A DNA stretch of 48,898 nt. It comes from Acidobacteriota bacterium (GTDB lineage Bacteria; Acidobacteriota; Vicinamibacteria; Marinacidobacterales; Marinacidobacteraceae). Below are positions 8,486 to 16,551 of the stretch, piece after piece. The notes under the pieces were generated by a model that was not told the DNA's origin, did no database searches, and saw only the letters and a program-made list of their open reading frames with translations. The stretch spans positions 1-48,898 of the forward strand of contig JAJEIY010000044.1 of assembly GCA_022828085.1 (NCBI GenBank), written 5' to 3'. The position numbers and the translations under genes were made by a program. Position 1 is the first letter of the stretch, and the number at the start of each line of letters is the position of its first letter.

Positions 8486-8504
8486 CACAGTGCTAAACAC
8501 TGTG
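8486..8504. promoter_or_regulatory. Perfect inverted repeat upstream of the relaxase remnant
   Basis: CACAGTG, a 5-nt loop CTAAA, then CACTGTG. It lies about 85 bp upstream of the relaxase remnant and at the edge of the methyltransferase remnant. Inverted repeats next to a nic site are typical of transfer origins, so this could be a relic oriT; an operator is equally possible. There is no T-run, so it does not look like an intrinsic terminator. Confidence 0.45.
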
Positions 8505-8588
8505 CTCTGGCGGTCAGGGTGATCAACCAGTGGAAGGCGGTCGAACGGGCCCTGCGAACCCTGGCCCGGCCTGCCGGAGAGGACGGCG

Positions 8589-9242
8589 ATGCACGTTGGG
8601 TTCCTCGGTCACGGAACGGGCTCGGCCCCGACGGCCGCCGACTATCTCGTCGGCGAACGCGACGCCGCCGGCCGGGTACGCCCCGGCGTCGAGATCCTGC
8701 GCGCCAACCCCGACCACGTGGCCGACGTTGCCGACTCGCTGGAGTTTGTCCGCCGGCACACCTCCGCAGCGATCGCGTGGGCGCCGGAAGACCGGCCGAC
8801 CGACGCGCAGATCGGAGCCGTCCTCGACGAGTTCGAGAGACGGCCTGGGCGGGGACTGGAGCCGGAGCTCTACGGCTGGACGGCGGTCCTGCACCGCGAG
8901 CACGGCACCTGGGTCCACGTGCACGTCCTCACTGCACGCTGCGATCCGGAGACCGGGCGCAGCCTGAACATCGCTCCCCCGGATGGGAGAAGACCTTTGG
9001 CCCCTGGGCGACGCCTTCAACCACCAGCACGGCTGGAGCCGTCGCGACGACCCCGCGCGGGCTAGCGCGCACCAGCCCGGCCATCGCGTTTACATCGAGG
9101 CCAAGCGGCTGCGAGCCGGCTTGAGCACGAAGCGGGTCCGCGCGAACTGATCCGCGACAATCCCCTGCAGCGAGTCGGACACCGTGTAGTGCGGTGCCGC
9201 GCCGACATGGTCGCCGCTCTGAAGGAGGCCCGCCTGGCGAGA
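8589..9242 (+). pseudogene. Frameshifted mobilisation relaxase (MobA/MobL-like)
   Basis: The first ~130 residues form a clean relaxase N-terminus: VGFLGHGTGSAPTAADYLVG, then an acidic-helical region, then the metal-binding HxH segment HREHGTWVHVHVLTARCD (~residue 105) and ETGRSLNIAPP. After this, near 8980, the frame is lost. The continuation is found in a second frame (AFNHQHGWSRRDDPARA, PGHRVYIEAKRLRAGL) and then a third (RLEHEAGPRELIRD, ADMVAALKEARL), so at least two frameshifts have occurred. The usual C-terminal part is missing. Two small accessory genes follow, also damaged. This is a dead mobilisation locus, a sign that part of the island was once transferable. Confidence 0.8.
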
Positions 9243-9316
9243 GCTTGCGCCGTCGCGAACGACGCGCTGCGTCCATCGAAACAGATACGGCGGCGCCGGC
9301 CGCGCGGATTCGCGGG

Positions 9317-9623
9317 ATGCTCCTGAACGCCTGGCTGCGGCCCCTAGTGGTCGGCCTGACTATCTTCCTCGGGATCAGCGGCGGGAGTTGGGCGCTGACG
9401 CACTGGCTCTCGGTGAGCATCCAGAGCGGGCTCGAGACCATGGCGGGGCTGACGGTGCGAATCGAGCAGACCCGCGAGACAATGACCGAGATCGAGGACA
9501 CGGCGTGGGGCGTGACACCGCGGCAGATCGACGGGGAGTGGTTTGTGGGGCTGCCGGACGGGACGCTGGACCATCCGCCCTGACCGTGGGCGGGCGGCCT
9601 GCATTGAAGCTCTCGAGGGAGTG
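9317..9623 (+). pseudogene. Mobilisation accessory membrane protein, frameshifted near its end
   Basis: From ATG 9317 the product starts MLLNAWLRPLVVGLTIFLG, a single N-terminal membrane anchor. A coiled-coil-like stretch (ETMAGLTVRIEQTRETMTEI) and a small conserved-looking tail follow. The ORF stops at 9583 after LDHPP, but one extra base would restore WTVGGRPALKLSRE and a stop at about 9624. A single-base deletion near 9583 therefore explains the truncation. Short membrane-anchored proteins commonly sit directly downstream of such relaxases. The ORF is otherwise open, so a slightly shortened protein could still be made. Confidence 0.6.
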
Positions 9624-9639
9624 AGGGATCTCTACGAGC

Positions 9640-9866
9640 GAGCTAGAGGGGCATTCCACGGCGGCCTTCGAGAGCCTGTGCGCGCACTACGAGCGGGAGC
9701 AGCGGCGGCGACGCGAGCAGATCGAGGCCTTGCAGCAGCGAATCGAGCGGCAGCCGGCGGAGGACGCGACCTTGCGGAAGCAGTCGAGCGGCTCGACGGG
9801 CAGGTGAGAGGCTTGGCCCGGGACCACAGGACGCTCGCCGCGACGTTGCGCGGTCGCTGGACGTGA
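9640..9866 (+). pseudogene. Coiled-coil mobilisation accessory protein remnant
   Basis: Two frames share one protein. The first reads AAFESLCAHYEREQRRRREQ and then IEALQQRIERQ, a long charged coiled coil. The second takes over near 9775 with EAVERLDGQVRGLARDHRTL and ends at 9866. A frameshift between them, and the loss of a clean start, indicate decay. It follows the relaxase and membrane-protein remnants in the same direction, consistent with a lost mob operon. Confidence 0.5.
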
Positions 9867-10013
9867 TCCGCCGAAGTGGCCGGACACGGGATCATGGTCG
9901 GAGCCGCTGATGCACCTCCGGCGGCGCGTCCGCTCGGCCGGCGAAGCCTCAACCCCCCGGCAAACAACGACTTAGCGGGTGCTGTGGGCCGGATCGAGTA
10001 AGGTTGGGAATCG

Positions 10014-11561
10014 GTGACCGTTTCCGTCGTGTCCATGCGCCAAGCTTCGGGAACCATGCCCAACCACCCCGAATCGCGCCAGCTGGATCGTAGCCCCCTG
10101 TCCGAACCCCACGGAACTCTCCCCACCTCAGCGCTCTCGGACCCGGGCACTGGAGTAAGTGCCTCGGTGCCAGCCAAGGCACTCAGCCCGGGGATCCCGC
10201 GACCGCCAGGGACTCGGCAGCTCAGCCAACGCACGCTATTTGGCGAGACCCGCCTTCCTTCCGCGGCCCAACCCGGATCTGGGTTCCTTGATCCGGCGTT
10301 CGCGGCCAATAAGACGCAACCCGTACATCGCTGGGTACCGTGGATCGCGGGATTCTCGAAGGAATTCGTTGCTGGTGCGGTCGACCGCTTCCTACCGTCT
10401 AAAGGCCGGGTCCTCGATCCGTTCGCTGGCGTAGGCACGACCCTGCTAGAGGCTGTCTTGGCGGGCCATGATGCAGTGGGTTTCGAAATCAATCCCTACG
10501 CTGCCTTCGCCTGCCAGACCAAGCTCGACGCCTTCACCGCCGACCCGGAAAGCCTGCGGGACCAGGCAAACCGGTTCTTGGGATTCCACACCCGGAACAG
10601 AGCCCGGAAACCAAGATCGGTCCCACCTCCCGGATTCCGAACGCGCGAGGCGTTCTACCACCCCAAGATCCTCCGCAAGGTGCTTCTGTCCTTGGATTTC
10701 ATCGACGAGATCCGGGACCCACAGGCGCGCGACCTCTTCCGCCTCGCCTTCGCGGCGACGATGGTCTCCTATTCGAACTACTCCTACGAGCCCAGCCTTG
10801 GTCGCAAGGCAGCGGTCGGTCGAGTCGCGGCGACCGAGTTCCCCGTCGAGGAGTCCATCGCAGCCCGCCTGTTGGACATGTCAACTGACATCTGTTGGTT
10901 CCGGGAACAACAGGGAAACCGGCGGCCCCGCCGACGGGTCGTGCTTGACTCCTTCTTCACTGCTTACCGGAGAGTTGCCAGAGACTCGGTGGACCTGATC
11001 GTCACGTCGCCACCCTACCTGAACAACTACCACTACAACCGCAATACGAGACCCCAGCTCTACTGGCTCGGACTGGTGGAGTCCACCCGGGAGCTGAAGG
11101 AAATCGAGCAGCGGAACTTCGGGAAATTCTGGCAGACCGTCAGGGAGCAACCCAACGTAGAGCTTGATCCTGAGATCGCCGAACCAGAGATCATGGACAC
11201 CCTCAACGAACTCCGCGCCAAGACTCCGGAAAAGGGCGTTTACGGTGGGCGGGGTTGGGCGAACTACGCTGCCACCTACTTCAACGACTGCCTGCGTTTC
11301 GCGCGCGGGACCCATTGGTGCCTCAGACCAGGAGCCTCAGCGCTCGTGGTAGTCGGGAACAGCATTCTCCAGGGGATCCCGGTCCCCACGGACCGCTTCC
11401 TCGCGCAGATCGCAGGAGCGGCTGGCTTGGAGACCGTCGCCATCCATATTCCCCGCAGCACTCGCGTCGGAAATAGCATCATCAACTCAGAAATTCGCGT
11501 CGGATCGGCTGGCCGGAAGAATCGGCTGTACGAGGCGGTCGTGGAATTGAAGAAACCTTAA
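10014..11561 (+). CDS. DNA amino-methyltransferase (N4-cytosine/N6-adenine type) of a type II system
   Basis: A ~515-residue methyltransferase. The SAM-binding motif I is DPFAGVGTTLLEAVLAGHD (~residue 133) and catalytic motif IV is VTSPPYLNNYHYN (~residue 330), typical of exocyclic amino methylation. The ~200 residues between them may contain the target-recognition part. The C-terminal third is shared with the remnant at 7884-8478. The start is uncertain: GTG 10014, ATG 10035 and ATG 10056 are all in frame, and the first ~100 residues look poorly conserved. A GIY-YIG endonuclease follows 42 bp downstream in the same direction, making a complete restriction-modification pair. This enzyme might also protect DNA from the partnerless endonuclease at 7300-7887 if the sites coincide. 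Confidence 0.88.
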   Translation: MTVSVVSMRQASGTMPNHPESRQLDRSPLSEPHGTLPTSALSDPGTGVSASVPAKALSPGIPRPPGTRQLSQRTLFGETRLPSAAQPGSGFLDPAFAANKTQPVHRWVPWIAGFSKEFVAGAVDRFLPSKGRVLDPFAGVGTTLLEAVLAGHDAVGFEINPYAAFACQTKLDAFTADPESLRDQANRFLGFHTRNRARKPRSVPPPGFRTREAFYHPKILRKVLLSLDFIDEIRDPQARDLFRLAFAATMVSYSNYSYEPSLGRKAAVGRVAATEFPVEESIAARLLDMSTDICWFREQQGNRRPRRRVVLDSFFTAYRRVARDSVDLIVTSPPYLNNYHYNRNTRPQLYWLGLVESTRELKEIEQRNFGKFWQTVREQPNVELDPEIAEPEIMDTLNELRAKTPEKGVYGGRGWANYAATYFNDCLRFARGTHWCLRPGASALVVVGNSILQGIPVPTDRFLAQIAGAAGLETVAIHIPRSTRVGNSIINSEIRVGSAGRKNRLYEAVVELKKP

Positions 11562-11603
11562 CGTTCCGCCGTTCCGATCTCCTGACGGTCTAGTTCCGTT
11601 CCT

Positions 11604-12461
11604 GTGTCTGAAAAACCCGCCGCCAAAGACACGCTGTCGCACGTTCTCGCGCGGCTTGAGCTTGAACTCGCCAATCTGAACGAGGTCACGCAACGAGGTG
11701 CCAGCCAGAGGGCTCGTAGGTCTGCGGAAAAGGGACTCGCCGCGCTTATCTCGCGTGCCGAGTGCCTAAGGAGGCAACTCGACCCCACCGTTTATCCTGA
11801 ACTGGTTCTCGACCCCGCGAAGCCGAGCGTCGTTGCACGGCTGATTGCCTTGGTTCTCTTGGCGCAACCTCGGATCCCCCTCCGCGATTCCGTGTCCGCT
11901 TACGGTTCCGGAATCTACGCCCTCTACTACAACGGACCATTCGCCAGCTACTCCCCCATCCGGGCCTCGGAGACGCCCATCTACATCGGAAAGGCGGACC
12001 CGGCAGACCCAAACGCCGGGACGCCACGAGCCCAAGGCGACCGACTGTCGCGACGCCTCAAGGACCATATTCGAGCGATCCGTGCCGCCGAAGGAGGCGG
12101 GACGTTGTCGCTCGCCGACTTCGAACAGCGGTCGCTCGTGATCCAGACGGGTTGGCAATCAGCAGCCGAGGAATACCTCATCGGGCTCTTCCGTCCGGTC
12201 TGGAACAGGGAGACAGACATCTGCTACGGCTTCGGTAAGCACGGGGATGCCCCGAAAACGCGAGCCAACCAGCGCTCTCCGTGGGACACGCTGCACCCCG
12301 GACGTGCGTGGGCGCATCGAGATCCCGACATGCCAGACGCACGCCCGACACAGACGATCATTGACGATATCGAGCGACACTACGGGAACACGCCGGTCTA
12401 TCGCGACCTCGATGAGATTGTCCGGGTCTTCATGCAGGACCTCCGACAACTGCAAGGTTAG
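11604..12461 (+). CDS. Eco29kI-family GIY-YIG restriction endonuclease (second copy)
   Basis: A 285-residue nuclease with a ~90-residue helical N-terminal extension that the 7300-7887 enzyme lacks. The catalytic part has YGSGIYALYYNG (~residue 93), TPIYIGKADPADP (~125), DRLSRRLKDHIRAI, the Glu-containing AEEYLIGLFRPVWN (~190), YGFGKHGDAP and WDTLHPGRAWAH. All expected Eco29kI-type signatures are present and the frame is intact. It follows its methyltransferase by 42 bp. Divergence from the first endonuclease, including the extension, suggests separate acquisition and not a recent duplication. Confidence 0.88.
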   Translation: MSEKPAAKDTLSHVLARLELELANLNEVTQRGASQRARRSAEKGLAALISRAECLRRQLDPTVYPELVLDPAKPSVVARLIALVLLAQPRIPLRDSVSAYGSGIYALYYNGPFASYSPIRASETPIYIGKADPADPNAGTPRAQGDRLSRRLKDHIRAIRAAEGGGTLSLADFEQRSLVIQTGWQSAAEEYLIGLFRPVWNRETDICYGFGKHGDAPKTRANQRSPWDTLHPGRAWAHRDPDMPDARPTQTIIDDIERHYGNTPVYRDLDEIVRVFMQDLRQLQG

Positions 12462-12505
12462 TTCGTCCGCCCGGCACGGTTGACCAGTACGGAGCCACGA
12501 TTGGC

Positions 12506-13285
12506 TTGACCGACCCGCCCTTGGAACCAGGGGAAAAGCCCGTACCGGCAACCCAGCAGTTCCTGATGCTGGTGAAGTTCTTCGACAAGAAAGAACATGC
12601 CGAGGGAATGATGGATGGGACAATTCGGGCGGGAAGGTTGAAGTGTTTCAGGAAGACGGAGGACGCGGCCAGGCGTGACAACCTAGAGGGGACCATTCTG
12701 CTGGAAGGTGTGACGCTCACGGTCACGACTGACGAAGGCGATTCAGTTATCGTGAAACCGGAAGACCTCGCAGCGCCAATTGAGATGCGGCTGGATTGGA
12801 TTGGCGATCTAAATGTGTTCTGTATGACGGGATTTCGACCGGAGGGTCCTCATCCGTGGCCCTCGTGGTCTGCCGTTGACCAGCTCATGGACCAAATTGC
12901 GGCGTCGCTGCCTTCCTGTCGGAAGTTTGGGAAGCACGCGGTGGTGATCACGCACCGCAGTGAGTTTTTGGCGCGAATCCGACGGGCCGCTGAACGCCGA
13001 AACTGGCAGGCTAGGGGGGACTTCGTCTCCTACTACGACTCCTATCCTCCAGATGGGGAAGGCACGCGGTCATTTGCTCCGGCATTCTTGAAGCCAAGGG
13101 ACTTCTGCATGGAAAGGGAGTTTCGGATCGCCCTCAACACCGGAACGACGGGAGATCACCCGGTCTGTCTTGACATCGGTGGAATACGAGACATCAGCTT
13201 TTACATCGAGACGAAGAAGCTAGCCACGATGGATGTGGCGTTGAGGGATGGCAGGACTGGGGAGGTTATCTCCAGAGAGCGCTGA
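12506..13285 (+). CDS. Hypothetical protein downstream of the restriction-modification pair
   Basis: About 259 residues from TTG 12506, or ~239 from the more likely ATG 12566. I cannot name the family. The N-terminal pattern FLMLVKFFDKKEHAEGMMDG, then GRLKCFRKTEDAARRDNLEG, resembles a group of uncharacterised accessory-region proteins in which an aromatic 'xxFR..ED..R.D..EG' core recurs. The middle contains VFCMTGF and a Trp-rich stretch (HPWPSWSAVDQ), and a later segment has KPRDFCMEREFRIALN. No nuclease, membrane or DNA-binding motif is evident. It lies 44 bp after the endonuclease, so it may be co-transcribed. Confidence 0.65.
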   Translation: MTDPPLEPGEKPVPATQQFLMLVKFFDKKEHAEGMMDGTIRAGRLKCFRKTEDAARRDNLEGTILLEGVTLTVTTDEGDSVIVKPEDLAAPIEMRLDWIGDLNVFCMTGFRPEGPHPWPSWSAVDQLMDQIAASLPSCRKFGKHAVVITHRSEFLARIRRAAERRNWQARGDFVSYYDSYPPDGEGTRSFAPAFLKPRDFCMEREFRIALNTGTTGDHPVCLDIGGIRDISFYIETKKLATMDVALRDGRTGEVISRER

Positions 13286-13457
13286 GGCTCTCGCGCGATC
13301 AGGTCGAGGGAGGCCGGGGTTCAGGCCCATACCCCGACGACCGAATGCTTACCGGAGCTGCTCTGGCTTTCCCCTTTACGACTCGGTGCCGCCGACGCGA
13401 TGCGGCAGTGATACGGAAACTGATACCCGCCAACAACGGCACTACCTAAAACGATGG

Positions 13458-13472
13458 TATGTCAATGACATA
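13458..13472. promoter_or_regulatory. Perfect AT-rich palindrome TATGTCA-A-TGACATA
   Basis: Two 7-bp arms around one central base, AT-rich in a GC-rich surrounding and of the size of a dimeric repressor site. No gene starts directly next to it. It may be an operator left from a lost gene, or a recombination site. Confidence 0.35.
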
Positions 13473-13482
13473 TGCCGCTGGG

Positions 13483-13499
13483 GCCGACCTCTGGTCGGC
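13483..13499 (+). terminator. Hairpin GCCGACC-TCT-GGTCGGC, possible transcription end
   Basis: A perfect 7-bp stem with a 3-nt loop, about 200 bp after the stop of the 12506-13285 gene. There is no T-run, so intrinsic termination would be weak; it may instead be a relic of the dispersed hairpin repeat family. Confidence 0.25.
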
Positions 13500-13936
13500 A
13501 TCGCCGGGCGCAGCGAGGCGAAATCGCACACCCCCAGGGAGCCAACTGCGGCTCTCACGTCCCCATCGCGCGGCCTAGGACGGCATGACCCGCGTGCTTA
13601 GACCCAGCGGACTCGACGGGGCCGGGTCTCAACCCAACGACAGAGACATGCCCCGGTCGGCGAACCTCTCCACCTAGTGCACGCTGCTGGAGGGTCCGGC
13701 GGGCCGGCTGAACGCCTCGGACGCGCGGGTAACGCGGGAGAGCGAGCAAAGCGCACCCACTCGGCTGGCGCCGTGGGCCACACGCACGGGACCGTTAGCG
13801 GGTTTACGGCCTGCCACGCACCACTCCATGGCGGGGCCGCCCGCTAGCGACGCGCGCCGCACGGCTCAGTCGCCTCAGCATTCCTCAAGTCGAGTCTCCG
13901 ACAAGGATTAGACGCCAGGTGCATCTCCCTGTTCGT

Positions 13937-15067
13937 CTACGCTTCCTCCGGCAGCGGTTTCGTCTTGATGTCGTTGATTGCATCCAGCAGCTTCAGCGTC
14001 GCCGCGCCGTCAAGGTTCATGCCCTCGTACCGGACCTCGTAGAGGCCTTGGAGGTTCGACGGTAGCGCAATGCCGTCCTTGACAAGAAGAATGAACCTCC
14101 GGCCATAGAGCGCCATCGAGGCACCGATCTCGATCAGGACGTTTTCGTTCAACAGGAAATGGTCACCCGCATCGCCATCATGAATCACTCTCTCCGCGTC
14201 GACATGAATGATCGCTGCTCCAGAAGAACGCATGTCTCCGAGAACCTTGTCCGGGATTGGTTGAGAGACTGTGCTCTGTTCCCCCGACACTACTGGTTCT
14301 AGTTCACCGTACTTCAACAACTTCTTGATGATCGGAAGTACGGACGTGTTCTTTCCGTGAGCGATGAAGACTCGTTTCTTCCTACCTTCAAGGGGAGAGC
14401 GTTGCCCACTGGCGCCTAGGTCCTTCCCACCCTCCGTCGGTGGCTCTTCGAACTCCGTGACGACCGCCGATCCATTTGACGAAACACCACTCTGTACATC
14501 TTCCGTCGACGCTCCGTTTGCCGCGGTCACACCGGTCAGATTCACATAGTCGCGACCCTTAATGTTGCTCAGAAGGCCAAGGTCTCTAGCGCTCGTGGTC
14601 ACCAAATCCAGCGTCTTCTGTGTCCGCTCTCGCGGTACGCCCATGTCCTCCAAAACGTTGATCGCGATCCCTTGTTTGGGCATCGGCGATCCATCGTACT
14701 TCGTCAGAAACTGACCAAGGACCCGTGGTCGGAGTAGCGCTTCCCGTCGGGCCACGATTTCCCCTCCTTCTTCAACAGGACGGACAATTCGCCTCGCCAA
14801 ATCTGTAAGTTCAATGTGGTCGGCGTTGTACCCGCCATTCGTCAGGCCATACGCAATGGATGCCCCGCAGAGGCTCCGGAATGGGCCAGACGTCGGCTGC
14901 ATGTTGAGAGCAGTGGCGACGTTCAAGGGCTTGGTTGGCTGCGAAGCGTACTGCTCCGCGATCGCGGCCGGAACGCGTAGAGCCTGGTCGAGACCAACGC
15001 TCGGGACGTCGACCTGCTTGACGCGTGTCCGCTGTTGATTGCCTTTTTGGCTAAGTGTTTTCTTCAT
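13937..15067 (-). CDS. TIR-like (CAP12/PCTIR-type) effector with N-terminal winged-helix-like domain
   Basis: A 376-residue protein. From about residue 230 it carries the TIR-like 'predicted nucleotide-binding' domain (Pfam PF10137 type): KKRVFIAHGKNTSVLPIIKK, then AAIIHVDAERV, NENVLIEIGASMALYG, FILLVKDG and LPSNLQGLYEVRYEG. The conserved Glu in NVLIEIGA fits the NADase-type active site of this family. Residues ~45-175 (LNMQPTSGPFRSLCGASIAY, GLTNGGYNADHIELTDLARR) resemble DUF5343-like winged-helix modules. A Gly/Ser/Thr-rich linker joins the two. The ATG at 15067 has a strong GGGAGGAG ribosome site 9 nt upstream. It lies 119 bp downstream of the DGQHR gene in the same direction. TIR domains of this class are effectors in CBASS and Pycsar defence; no cyclase gene is visible here. 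Confidence 0.85.
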   Translation of the reverse strand: MKKTLSQKGNQQRTRVKQVDVPSVGLDQALRVPAAIAEQYASQPTKPLNVATALNMQPTSGPFRSLCGASIAYGLTNGGYNADHIELTDLARRIVRPVEEGGEIVARREALLRPRVLGQFLTKYDGSPMPKQGIAINVLEDMGVPRERTQKTLDLVTTSARDLGLLSNIKGRDYVNLTGVTAANGASTEDVQSGVSSNGSAVVTEFEEPPTEGGKDLGASGQRSPLEGRKKRVFIAHGKNTSVLPIIKKLLKYGELEPVVSGEQSTVSQPIPDKVLGDMRSSGAAIIHVDAERVIHDGDAGDHFLLNENVLIEIGASMALYGRRFILLVKDGIALPSNLQGLYEVRYEGMNLDGAATLKLLDAINDIKTKPLPEEA

Positions 15068-15186
15068 TGTTCTTTACTCCTCCCTTGGTACGGGTCGTTA
15101 CGGATCTTGTCGTCCGAAGAAAGGCCTCTGGAGGGACGTCAATCCCACGTGAGGCGAAAAGGGCCCTTGGCGCATCCTAGGCTCGC

Positions 15187-16299
15187 TCACTCGATCTCTA
15201 TTTTCGGCAGCAGGGTGCGGATCTTCGCCAACAGCACGCGGCGTCCTGCGTTGCTGCTGAACGATCCGGCGGCGCCGAGCGAACCGACGCGCCAGAAATC
15301 AGGACCGCGTGCGAGTTCGCCTTCGGGGGTTTCTCCCTCGAGTTCACCCAGTGGTTTCGCGAGAACGCGCGCGTAGGAACTGGGCTCGATCACGGAGTTG
15401 CCGGAAGACCTCACGTGCTCGATCACAGACAACAGCAGTACATGCATGGTTATTACGCCGGTCTGCTTCTGGATCGCGTAGTCGCCGGGGCTCTCGAAAC
15501 AATCGGGTACCGCTGCTTGGATGCCACGCCAGTACGCTCCGAGGATCTTGATCTGATTGTCGGTCGTGAGGTTGGAGAAGAATGGTGACGAGAGCAACTG
15601 TTTCAGGGAGTTGACCATCCCACCGTTGTTGACGGTTGTCGTACCTACGGGATCGCCGGGGAATCGGATCCGAGCTCTCCAGACGGAGGATTCCGCCCCG
15701 AGTCGCTCGACGATCGTCTGCCCTGCAACCTTCCACCTCTCACCGCGTTCTTCAAGAGCGATCGAGAGTGTTGGGTCGTGCTCCGCTTGCTGCTTGAGCA
15801 GGTCGTACGCGAGGTCCGTACGCACCGACTTGGCAGTTGAGTTCACGACATAGAATTGCTCCATCTCCTCATGCTCACTCGTACCTAGAACACAGACGAA
15901 GGGAACCTTGAAACCGGACCACTTCTGGGAGTCCTCTTCAACCAGGCGACGCAAGGATTCCACACGATGTTGCCCGTCCACGACGTTCAGGCTGCGCTTT
16001 CCCAGCTTCAGTCGGAGGCCGTTTTCGTCGTTTTCCAGCAATGCGCCGGTGTCATCGCGCATGCTCAGGAAGACCGCAGTTGGAAGGTCAACGCGACCCA
16101 TGCGGAGGTCTCGCTCCAGTCGGTTGACCCGCGTCTGCGACACCTCTCGTTGATACCCAGTCTTCGTTCGGGTATCACGCCGCGGGACCGCATGCCGGGC
16201 GATGAGCGTGCCTGCGTCCAGCACGCCCACAACCACCCGAGATCCCTTCCGGAGCGGACGTGACTCGATGACGGGTATGTCCTTCGTGTGTTGGTTCAT
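15187..16299 (-). CDS. DGQHR-domain protein (DndB-like/ParB-Srx-type)
   Basis: A 370-residue protein starting at ATG 16299, which has an AAGGAG site 9 nt upstream; an in-frame extension to 16341 is less likely. The hallmark NVVDGQHRVESLRRL lies near residue 107. Before it comes the family's other conserved piece, GYQREVSQTRVNRLERDLR (~52), and after it QFYVVNSTAKSVRTDLAYDL (~155). DGQHR proteins include DndB, the regulator of phosphorothioate modification, and related phage-defence-associated proteins. No dnd modification genes occur here, so this one is likely to work with the TIR-like protein that follows. A near-consensus promoter lies 93 bp upstream. Direct neighbour on the other side is ssrA. 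Confidence 0.87.
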   Translation of the reverse strand: MNQHTKDIPVIESRPLRKGSRVVVGVLDAGTLIARHAVPRRDTRTKTGYQREVSQTRVNRLERDLRMGRVDLPTAVFLSMRDDTGALLENDENGLRLKLGKRSLNVVDGQHRVESLRRLVEEDSQKWSGFKVPFVCVLGTSEHEEMEQFYVVNSTAKSVRTDLAYDLLKQQAEHDPTLSIALEERGERWKVAGQTIVERLGAESSVWRARIRFPGDPVGTTTVNNGGMVNSLKQLLSSPFFSNLTTDNQIKILGAYWRGIQAAVPDCFESPGDYAIQKQTGVITMHVLLLSVIEHVRSSGNSVIEPSSYARVLAKPLGELEGETPEGELARGPDFWRVGSLGAAGSFSSNAGRRVLLAKIRTLLPKIEIE

Positions 16300-16391
16300 T
16301 TCTGGTTTCTCCTTGTCTCCCCTGCTTCTCGATAAAGGCATCCGGTTGGGCGCAGGGGGTAAGACCCGCCTCGAACTGCCACGTTGCGATG

Positions 16392-16420
16392 ATGGTAGTT
16401 CATGGCGGACCCGATGTCAA
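16392..16420 (-). promoter_or_regulatory. Sigma-70-type promoter of the DGQHR-TIR operon
   Basis: On the minus strand TTGACA (16420-16415) is followed by a 17-bp spacer and TACCAT (16397-16392). The expected transcription start is near 16385, giving a leader of about 85 nt before ATG 16299. It points into the DGQHR gene and is among the closest matches to consensus in the window. Confidence 0.7.
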
Positions 16421-16551
16421 GACCCGATATGTGGATCCACACTTCGGCGCCGAATGAACGGGTCCTGCAACTGACAACGAGCGATTTCGCTGCGCTGCGC
16501 GCAGCGGTGCCGGCCTGAGGATCGGGCTTCCCAACCAGCCGTGCTCTGCAC

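Larger units (their letters stand above)
13286..13936. other. 650-bp gap without a gene
   Basis: No frame looks coding. The gap separates the plus-strand restriction operon from the end of the minus-strand TIR/DGQHR operon. It contains two compact symmetric elements, at 13458-13472 and 13483-13499, listed separately. Confidence 0.5.

Noticed and set aside
13937..16299. CBASS or Pycsar system
   Set aside because: Only the TIR-like effector type is shared. No nucleotide cyclase gene is present within the island part that I can see.
15187..16299. DndB of a phosphorothioation (dnd) locus
   Set aside because: No dndA, C, D or E genes nearby; the only partner is the TIR-like gene.
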